A DNA stretch of 7,724 nucleotides. Origin: an uncultured Erysipelotrichaceae bacterium (GTDB lineage Bacteria; Bacillota_I; Bacilli_A; Erysipelotrichales; Erysipelotrichaceae). Positions 1 to 5,732 of the stretch are shown here, piece by piece. A program made the translations under genes and the position numbers. The notes below the pieces were generated by a model. It was not told the origin of the DNA, made no database searches, and saw only the letters and a list, made by a program, of their open reading frames with translations. Numbering within the stretch: the stretch's first letter is position 1; every line of letters starts with the position of its first letter. The DNA is taken from positions 1-7,724 of the forward strand of contig CACZNO010000209.1 of NCBI GenBank assembly GCA_902782505.1, read 5' to 3'.

Positions 1-65
1 CCGGAAATATGCACGGTGCCTTCCAATGTATGACCGCCTTCAATACGGATCACTTCTTTTTTCAT
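1..65 (-). CDS. murA: MurA, UDP-N-acetylglucosamine 1-carboxyvinyltransferase (N-terminal fragment)
   Basis: Only the first 21 codons are inside the window; the gene runs off the left edge. They read MKKEVIRIEGGHTLEGTVHIS, with a partial Gly codon next. This matches the MurA/EPSP-synthase N-terminus, a short strand-rich stretch of the type 'V.GG..L.G.V.ISG' before the AKNA motif, which lies outside. MurA transfers enolpyruvate from PEP to UDP-GlcNAc, the first committed step of peptidoglycan synthesis, in the cytoplasm. The start is clear: a GGGAGGTG Shine-Dalgarno sits about 5 nt upstream, inside the last codons of the kinase gene, and the ATG overlaps that gene's TGA as ATGA, which suggests translational coupling. 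Many Bacillota carry two MurA paralogues; which one this is cannot be told. The call rests on few residues, so it is good but not certain. Confidence 0.75.
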   Translation of the reverse strand, partial: MKKEVIRIEGGHTLEGTVHIS

Positions 66-994
66 TCCGCACCTCCCGCGAACACTACGCCGGTGTCCTT
101 CAGCGCTTCTTCAATTTCCTTCAGGCTCGGCATATCCGCAGAAGCGGAAGTCGCCGCCGCAGCCGCCATCGCCCATTCCGTCGCTTTCCCGTAATCACCG
201 GTCTCTTCGTATTTCAGAATAAACGCCGCGATCATCGCATCCGACGTACCTAACGCCGATACGACGGGAGTTTCCGCCGGCTCGCCGAAGTACACGCCCT
301 TTTCCGATACCAGGATCGTCGCTTTGCGGACATCCCGCATCAGCACGTTCTTCGCGCCTAAACGGCGAAGTTTCTTTCCCTGTTCGATCATGTCGTTTTC
401 GTATCCCTGCCGTCTGGAGGAAAGAGCGTCATATAATTCGTAAACCGTCGGACGGACCAGCCAGGGGTGAAAATCCAGGGATGCCATAATATATTCCAAA
501 GAAGTGTCCAGCACCAGTTTTCCCGCGCAGCGGCTCGCGATTTCGCAAAGATCACGGAACTCATTGAGCGAAACGCCTTCCGCGGTGGAACCGGAGAACA
601 CCAAAGTATCTTCTTTTGTCAGATTTTCCTCGAGATAACGCGTCAGTTCCCGGAACTTCACCGGTGTGACACGAATTCCCGTCAGGTTGATCTGCGTCAT
701 ATCCGACGTCTCCGAAAACACCTTCACGTTGACGCGGGTAATCCCGTCCGCCGTAATGAAATGATTCGGAATCTGTTTCCGCGTCAGTTCCCCGCGCAGA
801 AAATCGCCGGTAAATCCAGCTAAAAATCCGGTCGCTGTCGTTTCGGCGCCGAAGATCTTCACGGCCTCGGAGACCAAGATTCCCTTGCCTCCCAGAACAT
901 ATTCTTCGGACTGTGCCCGGTTCAGCTCGCCTACGTGCAGTTCCGAATTCACGATCAGGTCGATAGCCGGATTCAAAGTTACTGTGTAAATCAT
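62..994 (-). CDS. PfkB-family sugar kinase, divergent 1-phosphofructokinase-like
   Basis: The 310-residue protein has the length and N-terminus of 1-phosphofructokinases (MIYTVTLNPAID, GGKGI at 35-39, GFLAGFTGDF at 57-66). Family members phosphorylate fructose-1-phosphate or tagatose-6-phosphate with ATP in the cytoplasm. The catalytic Asp252 is kept, but motifs around it have drifted: GGKGILVS has Leu40 where Asn is usual; SGSTAEG (134-140) lacks the usual Pro; RPTVYE (181-186) replaces KPNxxE; MRDVRKAT (219-226) replaces the VSxGxxGA loop; GTSD (249-252) replaces GAGD. The fold is therefore secure and the activity is not. I chose the ATG at 994 because family homology begins there and GGGTGAG lies just upstream; an in-frame extension to 1078 has no homology and crosses the promoter. 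It overlaps murA by 4 nt. Nothing here shows a PTS gene or regulator that would indicate fructose use. Confidence 0.87.
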   Translation of the reverse strand: MIYTVTLNPAIDLIVNSELHVGELNRAQSEEYVLGGKGILVSEAVKIFGAETTATGFLAGFTGDFLRGELTRKQIPNHFITADGITRVNVKVFSETSDMTQINLTGIRVTPVKFRELTRYLEENLTKEDTLVFSGSTAEGVSLNEFRDLCEIASRCAGKLVLDTSLEYIMASLDFHPWLVRPTVYELYDALSSRRQGYENDMIEQGKKLRRLGAKNVLMRDVRKATILVSEKGVYFGEPAETPVVSALGTSDAMIAAFILKYEETGDYGKATEWAMAAAAATSASADMPSLKEIEEALKDTGVVFAGGAE

Positions 995-1001
995 ATTTCT
1001 C

Positions 1002-1041
1002 TCACCCGTAACGATTATAACGTATTTTCCATGCCGGGTGA
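1002..1041. repeat. 7-bp inverted repeat straddling the kinase promoter
   Basis: TCACCCG at 1002-1008 and CGGGTGA at 1035-1041 are perfect inverted copies. Their centres are 33 bp apart, about three helical turns, with the -10 box between them. The right arm overlaps the -35 box and the left arm contains the kinase Shine-Dalgarno. It could be a two-half-site operator. Because one arm is a ribosome binding site, chance is a real alternative. Confidence 0.35.
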
Positions 1042-1042
1042 A
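1014..1042 (-). promoter_or_regulatory. Sigma-A promoter for the kinase-murA unit
   Basis: On the minus strand a perfect TATAAT (1014-1019) lies 17 bp downstream of TTCACC (1037-1042, 4 of 6 matches to TTGACA). The predicted transcript would start near 1007, giving a leader of only about 13 nt that holds little more than the GGGTGAG ribosome binding site. The preceding gene ends in a terminator, so a separate promoter is expected here. Confidence 0.65.
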
Positions 1043-1102
1043 GTTACAAAAACAGGAATCAAAATTGACTGCACGCAAGGAAAACGCGCTTTTCCTCTAC
1101 CC

Positions 1103-1128
1103 GAAGAAAAATCCCGCTGCCGGGATTT
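1103..1128 (-). terminator. Rho-independent terminator after the histidine phosphatase gene
   Basis: On the minus strand AAATCCCG (1121-1128) pairs perfectly with CGGGATTT (1109-1116) across a GCAG loop, followed by a T-rich tail (TTCTTC). It lies about 17 nt past the TGA stop at 1145-1147 and separates this gene from the kinase-murA unit. Confidence 0.8.
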
Positions 1129-1144
1129 CTTCCTTTTCCCCGGT

Positions 1145-1765
1145 TCAGGGTTTCCACTCCCGGGGATCTTCCGCAAATCTTTCGATCCGGAATACACCGT
1201 GATCGTACACGAATACCGAAATGCCTCCGTTGGGCACCGGGCAGATCGTCTTCTTGTCGCTCATGTACGCGTCGCGCACTTTTCTGCCGCATAACGCTTC
1301 CAGCATCTCCACATAGTAAAACCCATGCGACGCGATCAATACGCGCTCCCCGTCGGCGGTTTCCCGCACGATCCGTTCAAATCCGCGGCGGATGCGTTCG
1401 CGGAATTCTTCGCGGCTTTCCCCGCCCTGGTCGGCAAACCCGTTTCCTTTGATCCGGGCGTCCACATCTTCTTGATGGGTCGGATGCACGACGCCTTCAT
1501 ACTTTCCGAAATGCCACTCCACCAATTCGTCCGCCGCGAAGGCCGGAACTTGTTCATGTCCTTCCAGCACGATCATCGCGGTGTCTTTAGCGCGCGACAT
1601 CGGGGAATAATACGCCTTCGTCAATACCGTGTTCCGTAACGCAAGCGATGCGTCTTTCGCGTTTTGAATTCCTTCCGGCGCCAGCGGAGATTCCGTGTTT
1701 CCCACCAAACGGGATTCCAGATTGCCTAACGTCGTTCCGTGCCGGACATAATAGAAAGTAATCAT
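1145..1765 (-). CDS. Histidine phosphatase family protein (phosphoglycerate-mutase-like)
   Basis: This 206-residue cytoplasmic protein belongs to the histidine phosphatase superfamily. The N-terminal RHG (8-10, with the phospho-accepting His9), Arg58 in SPMSRAKDTA, Glu84 in the ELVEW segment, and the second catalytic His147 in IASHG are all present in the expected order. Such short proteins include cofactor-dependent phosphoglycerate mutases, CobC-like phosphatases and broad-specificity sugar-phosphate phosphatases. The length is below that of typical glycolytic GpmA (about 230-250 residues), which favours a phosphatase; the substrate cannot be read from the sequence. A GTG at 1771 would add two residues, but GAGGTG, which includes that GTG, is the ribosome binding site for the ATG at 1765, so I chose the ATG. 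The gene lies between two terminators and I see no convincing promoter of its own, so it may depend on readthrough from the pyrophosphatase gene. Confidence 0.87.
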   Translation of the reverse strand: MITFYYVRHGTTLGNLESRLVGNTESPLAPEGIQNAKDASLALRNTVLTKAYYSPMSRAKDTAMIVLEGHEQVPAFAADELVEWHFGKYEGVVHPTHQEDVDARIKGNGFADQGGESREEFRERIRRGFERIVRETADGERVLIASHGFYYVEMLEALCGRKVRDAYMSDKKTICPVPNGGISVFVYDHGVFRIERFAEDPREWKP

Positions 1766-1776
1766 ATACACCTCAC

Positions 1777-1811
1777 AAAAAAAATATCCCGGATCTCTCC
1801 AAGGATATTTT
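1777..1811 (-). terminator. Rho-independent terminator between pyrophosphatase and histidine phosphatase genes
   Basis: On the minus strand AAAATATCC (1803-1811) pairs perfectly with GGATATTTT (1781-1789) across a 13-nt loop, and the stem runs straight into a tract of eight T (1777-1784). It begins 7 nt after the TAA of the pyrophosphatase gene. The T-tract ends only a few bases before the GAGG ribosome binding site of the next gene, so the element could also act as an attenuator controlling how much downstream message is made. Confidence 0.82.
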
Positions 1812-1818
1812 ACTTGTT

Positions 1819-3462
1819 TTAGCTGCGTTTCGAAAGGAAATCCGTCAGAATCGGCAATACCTGTGATTTTCTCGAAAGAATGTTCTTGTGCAGGCTGTGC
1901 GATTCCCCGTGCTCGTTGGGGAAGGCCTCGTCGATGACGCCGGCCTGTTCGCCTGCCGCAAAGAAGATGGAGCCGTTGTCGATGACGCTGGTGAACAGGA
2001 CCACCAGCAGGTCGAGTTCCTTGCGCTTGGCAAAGCTGTCGACGGTCGCCTGTACTTCGTTTTCGCGGATCCGGATGTCCATGATGGACGGAACGATGAC
2101 CTGCGATACCATCGTATGGAAGTTGTTGATGTCGAAATACTTGATATCCTGGTTGATCAGTTCCGCGATGCTGCGCTGATCGGAAGACGCGCTGGACGTG
2201 AACATTTCGTTGCCGAATTCCTCGATATCAAGATCCGCCAGAGCCGCCAGAATATTCGCGGTGTCGCGGTCGCGCTGGGTGGTTGTCGGCGATTGGAACA
2301 TCAGGGTATCGGACAATACCGCGCCTAACAGCAATCCCGCCAGATTGGTCGGTAACGGAATCTGGTTTTCCCGGAACATCGTCGCGATGATCGTTGCGGT
2401 GGAACCGACGATTTCATTACGGAAGGATACCGGCTGGGTGGTCGCGAAATCACAGATGCGGTGATGGTCCACGACTTCCAATAACTGTGCCTTCTCCACT
2501 GCGCGGACGGATTGCGAGAACTCGTTATGGTCGACCAGGATAATGCGCTTGTTCTTGTAGTTCATGATGTGATAGCGCGAGACATATCCTGCGAGTTTTC
2601 CGTCGTTGTCCACGACCGGATAGGTGCGGTAACGGGACTGCATCATCTTCCGTCCGGCATTTTCCGCCAGATCCTTGGTATGGAAGATCACCGGATCTTT
2701 CGTCATCACCAGTTTGACCGGCGGCGCGAAGTAAATGAAACGCGAGGTGTTCATGGTGCCGTGTCCGGAAATGATCACCGGGCAATGGTACTTTTTCGCG
2801 GCTTCAATAACTTCTTCCTGCACGCCGTTTTTCGCCCATACGACGATCAGTAAGCCTGCGCCTTTTTCAATCAGAGCCTTCTGCGCTTCCGGATCGTCTC
2901 CGAGGATCACGATGCGGTCTTTGATTTCATAATTCGCATACTTCTGGGAAGACAGCGCGACGATGGACACTTTCCCGTTCAGATGATATTCCGGATCATC
3001 GTACACCAATGTGCCGCTGATCGTCTTGCGGATATCTTCCACCGATGTCTGCCGCATCAGATCGATGCCCAATGCGGTGTCTCCCAATCCAAGGTTGGCC
3101 AAATCGCTCTTGGAGATCAGTCCCTGAACTTTTCCTTCTTCATCCACGACCGCGAAGGAAGGACGGTTGATCGACGTCATCTTCGTCACCGTTTCATAAA
3201 TCGTGGTGTCAGGCGTTACGGCTACCGGGGAATCCAGTTCGATTTCCCCCAGCGTTTTCCGCGCGTCCTCCAGGAACATCGGTTCTTCAAATCCGAACCG
3301 GTTCAGCAGGTATTTCGTCTCGCTGTTGAGTTTTCCCAACCGGCATGGGATGGCCTTATGTCCTTTGGCACGTTTGAAAAAGGCGTATGCGATCGCCGCG
3401 GCAATCGAATCCGTATCCGGGTGCATATGTCCGGTAATATAAATGGGTTCTTCCTGTATCAT
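1819..3462 (-). CDS. ppaC: Manganese-dependent (family II) inorganic pyrophosphatase with CBS-DRTGG-CBS insert
   Basis: This cytoplasmic enzyme hydrolyses pyrophosphate to two phosphates and so pulls biosynthetic reactions forward. In the 547-residue protein the DHH catalytic domain is split: GHMHPDTDS (11-19, ligands His12, Asp16, Asp18) comes first, then CBS 1 (about 75-125), a DRTGG-like domain (about 145-240), CBS 2 (about 250-305), then VDHN (Asp311), VDHHR (331-335), SDTLMF (Asp385), and a DHHA2 domain ending in SRKSQ (530-534). CBS-containing members are known to be regulated by adenine nucleotides, and those with DRTGG also by diadenosine polyphosphates. Two spots differ from the common pattern: GHMHPD for GH(K/Q)NPD, and SRKSQ for SRKKQ. 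Start choice is open: a GTG at 3489 has a strong GGAGG only 2 nt upstream, which is too close; the ATG at 3462 fits the family N-terminus and is preferred. Confidence 0.95.
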   Translation of the reverse strand: MIQEEPIYITGHMHPDTDSIAAAIAYAFFKRAKGHKAIPCRLGKLNSETKYLLNRFGFEEPMFLEDARKTLGEIELDSPVAVTPDTTIYETVTKMTSINRPSFAVVDEEGKVQGLISKSDLANLGLGDTALGIDLMRQTSVEDIRKTISGTLVYDDPEYHLNGKVSIVALSSQKYANYEIKDRIVILGDDPEAQKALIEKGAGLLIVVWAKNGVQEEVIEAAKKYHCPVIISGHGTMNTSRFIYFAPPVKLVMTKDPVIFHTKDLAENAGRKMMQSRYRTYPVVDNDGKLAGYVSRYHIMNYKNKRIILVDHNEFSQSVRAVEKAQLLEVVDHHRICDFATTQPVSFRNEIVGSTATIIATMFRENQIPLPTNLAGLLLGAVLSDTLMFQSPTTTQRDRDTANILAALADLDIEEFGNEMFTSSASSDQRSIAELINQDIKYFDINNFHTMVSQVIVPSIMDIRIRENEVQATVDSFAKRKELDLLVVLFTSVIDNGSIFFAAGEQAGVIDEAFPNEHGESHSLHKNILSRKSQVLPILTDFLSKRS

Positions 3463-3496
3463 CGCGTTCTCGTGCGAAACAGTTCGCACTTCCTCC
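3460..3496 (-). promoter_or_regulatory. Ribosome binding site with hairpin before the ppaC start
   Basis: On the minus strand GGAGG (3492-3496) is followed after two A by GTGCGAA (3483-3489), a CTGT loop and TTCGCAC (3472-3478), a perfect 7-bp stem, and 9 nt later the ATG at 3462. If the stem folds, the distance from GGAGG to ATG falls from about 29 nt to about 11 nt, and the alternative GTG start is buried in the stem. It could equally be a DNA operator just downstream of the promoter. Confidence 0.5.
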
Positions 3497-3510
3497 GTTT
3501 CTAATGTTTT

Positions 3511-3538
3511 ATTGTATCAAACCGACGGAAATGTACAA
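3511..3538 (-). promoter_or_regulatory. Promoter for ppaC (extended -10)
   Basis: TACAAT (3511-3516, 5 of 6 to TATAAT) is preceded by TGA, giving the extended -10 form TGnTACAAT. TTGTAC (3533-3538) lies 16 bp upstream as a weak -35 (3 of 6). Transcription would begin near 3503, leaving a leader of about 14 nt before the GTG and 41 nt before the ATG. The -35 abuts the hairpin that ends the uridine phosphorylase gene. Confidence 0.6.
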
Positions 3539-3568
3539 TACAGGGATCCGGCAAAACCGATCCCTGTA
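3539..3568 (-). terminator. Probable terminator hairpin after udp
   Basis: TACAGGGATC (minus strand, 3559-3568) pairs with GATCCCTGTA (3539-3548), a perfect 10-bp stem with a 10-nt loop. It begins 7 nt past the TAA of udp. The tail (TTGTACATTT) is a poor U-tract, so termination may be partial, or the hairpin may mainly stabilise the 3' end. Confidence 0.6.
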
Positions 3569-3574
3569 AACGTT

Positions 3575-4363
3575 TTATAAACCTTTTTTCTTGTCTTCCG
3601 CGATCATGGCGCGAATCGCTTCGATCGCCACGTCGATGGCGCTTTCGATGCCGTCATGGCTGACTTTCCGGTCTTCCAGTCCGGCTTTTCTTCTTTCCTG
3701 ATTCTGTAACACGTACAGAACCGTTCCCGAGCGCACGCGCAGATAACTCGAAACCGTGAAGATCGCCGCGGATTCCATTTCGGAAGCCTTGCAGCCGCCC
3801 ATAATCCAGGCGTTCCACTTGTTCTGTAATTCGTAGCCTACCGGCATTCTTTCCGGGCACTGCTGGCCATAGAAGGAGTCCTTGCACTCCACGATGCCGA
3901 CATGGTACGGATGCCCGATTTTCTTGGATGCTTCCACCAACGCCGTCAATACTTCGTAGTCCGCAACCGCCGGGAATTCGATCGGAAGGTATTCCTTGGT
4001 GGTTCCTTCCATACGGATCGCGCCGTTGGCGATGACGATGTCTCCCGCGAGAATATCGGTCTGCATCGCGCCGCAGGTTCCCACACGCACAAACGTATCC
4101 GCTCCGACGTTGACTAATTCTTCCAGCGCAATGACCGCCGAAGGTCCGCCGATGCCGGTCGAAGTAACCGATACCGGAACCCCGTCCAGTTCCCCGGTCC
4201 ACGTGCAGTATTCGCGGTTGGTCATCACATGACGCGGGTTGTCAAAGTGCTTCGCAATACGTTCGCATCTTCCCGGATCCCCCGGCAAAATCACATAGCG
4301 TCCCACGTCGCCCTTTTTTAATTTCACATGAAACTGTAATTCATCCTGAAGTAAATTCGCCAT
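3575..4363 (-). CDS. udp: Uridine phosphorylase
   Basis: This enzyme cleaves uridine with phosphate to uracil and ribose-1-phosphate in pyrimidine salvage, in the cytoplasm. The 262-residue protein shows the nucleoside phosphorylase PNP/UDP family in order: phosphate-binding PGDPGR (27-32), TGIGGPS (69-75), EEL, then RVGTCGAM (93-100), EFPAVADYE (129-137), the uracil-site segment FYGQQCPER (164-172) with Gln and Arg, and the ribose-binding EMES (195-198). The uracil-site segment and the ELQNKWxAW that follows fit the Firmicutes type of uridine phosphorylase better than purine phosphorylases. Length is close to the usual 250-260. The ATG at 4363 has AAGGAG about 7 nt upstream and starts the homology; a longer in-frame extension to 4555 is an artefact that crosses the promoter and the end of the upstream gene. 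It has its own promoter and a 3' hairpin, so it is probably monocistronic. Its product, ribose-1-phosphate, can feed the pentose phosphate pathway that the nearby transketolase serves. Confidence 0.94.
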   Translation of the reverse strand: MANLLQDELQFHVKLKKGDVGRYVILPGDPGRCERIAKHFDNPRHVMTNREYCTWTGELDGVPVSVTSTGIGGPSAVIALEELVNVGADTFVRVGTCGAMQTDILAGDIVIANGAIRMEGTTKEYLPIEFPAVADYEVLTALVEASKKIGHPYHVGIVECKDSFYGQQCPERMPVGYELQNKWNAWIMGGCKASEMESAAIFTVSSYLRVRSGTVLYVLQNQERRKAGLEDRKVSHDGIESAIDVAIEAIRAMIAEDKKKGL

Positions 4364-4393
4364 GATATCTCCTTTTCCATGATTTCTGATTTC

Positions 4394-4423
4394 ATTATAT
4401 CCATCCGGCGGTCTGCCGGTCAA
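4394..4423 (-). promoter_or_regulatory. Sigma-A promoter for udp
   Basis: On the minus strand TTGACC (4418-4423, 5 of 6) and a perfect TATAAT (4394-4399) are 18 bp apart, the best promoter pair in the window. The predicted leader to the ATG at 4363 is about 25 nt and holds the AAGGAG site. The -35 box starts only 4 nt past the stop codon of the L,D-transpeptidase gene. Confidence 0.75.
4405..4419. repeat. Inverted repeat inside the udp promoter spacer
   Basis: CCGGC (4405-4409) and GCCGG (4415-4419) are perfect inverted copies 5 nt apart, filling the spacer between -10 and -35 and touching the -35 box. It could be an operator for a repressor, or a weak hairpin ending the transketolase-transpeptidase message. 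There is no U-tract, which speaks against a normal terminator. Confidence 0.45.
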
Positions 4424-4427
4424 ACAC

Positions 4428-5708
4428 TTAATGATTCCAGGGATTGTTCGGATCCGGATCGGTCGGATCCCAACCGCGGTTGGGGCTGTTTGGATCGATT
4501 TTCTGTAATTCCGGCTTCCCGAACGGTCCCGGATTCGCGTCATCGTAGAACACAACCTTGGTGCCGTGCGGGCAGTTTTTGAAGATCCACATCACATCCC
4601 GCACGCATAAACGCACGCATCCCATGGACGCCGCCGTGCCGAGCTTGTTGTATTCTTCCCATTCCAGATCACCCGGATTCGGGGAATAATACGGCACCGA
4701 ATGGAACAGAATGTCATCCACGATTCCGTACGCGTAATATCCGTAGACACCGCCGTATAAAGGCCACCAGTACTTGTGTCCCGCCATCCAGCGCGTGTTG
4801 GACGGGTCATCGTACGTATAGTATGTACCCCGCGGCGTTGCGGTTCCGGTCGAACACAACATCGCCTTGTACGGAACTGTATAGTTTCCTTCGCTGTCCT
4901 TCGTGTACACGTTCACCACATTCGCCGTACAGTTGACATACAGCGCATAGGTGTATCCGTCATCTTTGGATCCGTCACCGCCGGAAGACCCGCCGCCGTC
5001 ACCGCCGGAAGATCCCCCGCCTCCGGAAGATCCGCCGCCGCCGTCCACCGGCGCAGCCGGCTTTTCTTTTACGGTCACTTTATAATCGGCGGATGTTTCG
5101 TTTCCGTTTTGATCTTTCGCTTTCACCGTAACGGTATATTCCCCGGGTTTGTCCGCTTTTACGTCCGATGTTACTTCATATTCCAGGTCTCCGTCCACGG
5201 GATCCTTTACGGACGCAATATTGTCTTTCGGATCAAACGATTCTCCTTCGGTAAACGATACCGCCTCTTCCTTGAACTCAATGACCGGACTCTGTGTATC
5301 CACAACCGTAAACACCTTCGGCACTTCCCTTGTAACTACCGTCCCGTACTCGTCCGATGCGTTCAGCACATAGAACACATCGTACTCTCCGAGTTTGGTT
5401 GTATCTACGGTTTCTGCGCCTTTGATTGTCAGGTTTCCTCCGTGTGTATCCACAAAAACCATCGGATCTACCGCTGCCGTCCCGTATTCAAACTTTCCGC
5501 CTTTGGAATCCGGCGTAAAAGAAGTTCCTTCCAGTTCTTCGTTGACCTTGAGTTCATCCCGGAAAGAAATGGTCAGTTCGTTCAGCGCACGGACATACGC
5601 GTCCCGGCGTTTCTGGGTTTCTATTTTTTCGTGACGGTAATACAGGTACCCTCCGGCTCCGGCAATCGCCATCACCAGAATCAGGATCCAAACAAGTTTT
5701 TTCTTCAT
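4428..5708 (-). CDS. Membrane-anchored L,D-transpeptidase (YkuD) with Ig-like domains
   Basis: The 426-residue protein should sit in the membrane facing the wall and act on peptidoglycan. Order: a Lys-rich start and one hydrophobic segment (about 5-23) without a clear cleavage site; a charged, possibly coiled segment (26-60); two beta-rich Ig-like repeats (about 70-137 and 138-215), the second with the [16 protein letters not shown] pattern of bacterial surface Ig folds; a Gly/Ser linker (223-247); a YkuD catalytic domain (about 252-390); and a tail rich in Pro, Asp and Asn. Catalytic residues are His336 and Cys364 in ASMGCVRL (360-367). The usual signature is (S/T)HGC; Met362 replaces that His. 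YkuD enzymes cross-link peptidoglycan stems (3-3) or attach proteins; which applies here is unknown. The start has AAGGTGAG about 5 nt upstream. A 24-nt gap and no clear promoter place it at the end of the transketolase operon. Confidence 0.92.
   Translation of the reverse strand: MKKKLVWILILVMAIAGAGGYLYYRHEKIETQKRRDAYVRALNELTISFRDELKVNEELEGTSFTPDSKGGKFEYGTAAVDPMVFVDTHGGNLTIKGAETVDTTKLGEYDVFYVLNASDEYGTVVTREVPKVFTVVDTQSPVIEFKEEAVSFTEGESFDPKDNIASVKDPVDGDLEYEVTSDVKADKPGEYTVTVKAKDQNGNETSADYKVTVKEKPAAPVDGGGGSSGGGGSSGGDGGGSSGGDGSKDDGYTYALYVNCTANVVNVYTKDSEGNYTVPYKAMLCSTGTATPRGTYYTYDDPSNTRWMAGHKYWWPLYGGVYGYYAYGIVDDILFHSVPYYSPNPGDLEWEEYNKLGTAASMGCVRLCVRDVMWIFKNCPHGTKVVFYDDANPGPFGKPELQKIDPNSPNRGWDPTDPDPNNPWNH
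4971..5042 (-). repeat. In-frame Gly/Ser linker repeat in the L,D-transpeptidase
   Basis: This tract encodes residues 223-246 as repeated [14 protein letters not shown] units built from GGCGGCGG and TCTTCCGG-type words on the minus strand. It joins the Ig-like stalk to the catalytic domain and is likely flexible. Similar codon words recur, so length changes by slippage are plausible and would stay in frame only in steps of three. Confidence 0.75.
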
Positions 5709-5732
5709 ATTCTCACCTTGACTTTCGTATTC

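Noticed and set aside
995..1078. In-frame N-terminal extension of the kinase to 1078
   Set aside because: The 28 extra residues have no homology, precede the conserved MIYTVTLNP start and overlap the TATAAT promoter.
2983..3504. A 173-codon plus-strand open frame opposite ppaC
   Set aside because: It lies wholly opposite the conserved CBS and DHH motifs of ppaC and runs into the ppaC leader, and the protein has no family features.
3539..3568. Reading the 10-bp hairpin after udp as a riboswitch or operator of ppaC
   Set aside because: It lies upstream of the predicted ppaC transcription start and directly after the udp stop, so a 3'-end hairpin is the simpler explanation.
4364..4555. In-frame N-terminal extension of uridine phosphorylase to 4555
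   Set aside because: It crosses the udp promoter and the 3' end of the L,D-transpeptidase gene; the ATG at 4363 has AAGGAG and matches the family start.
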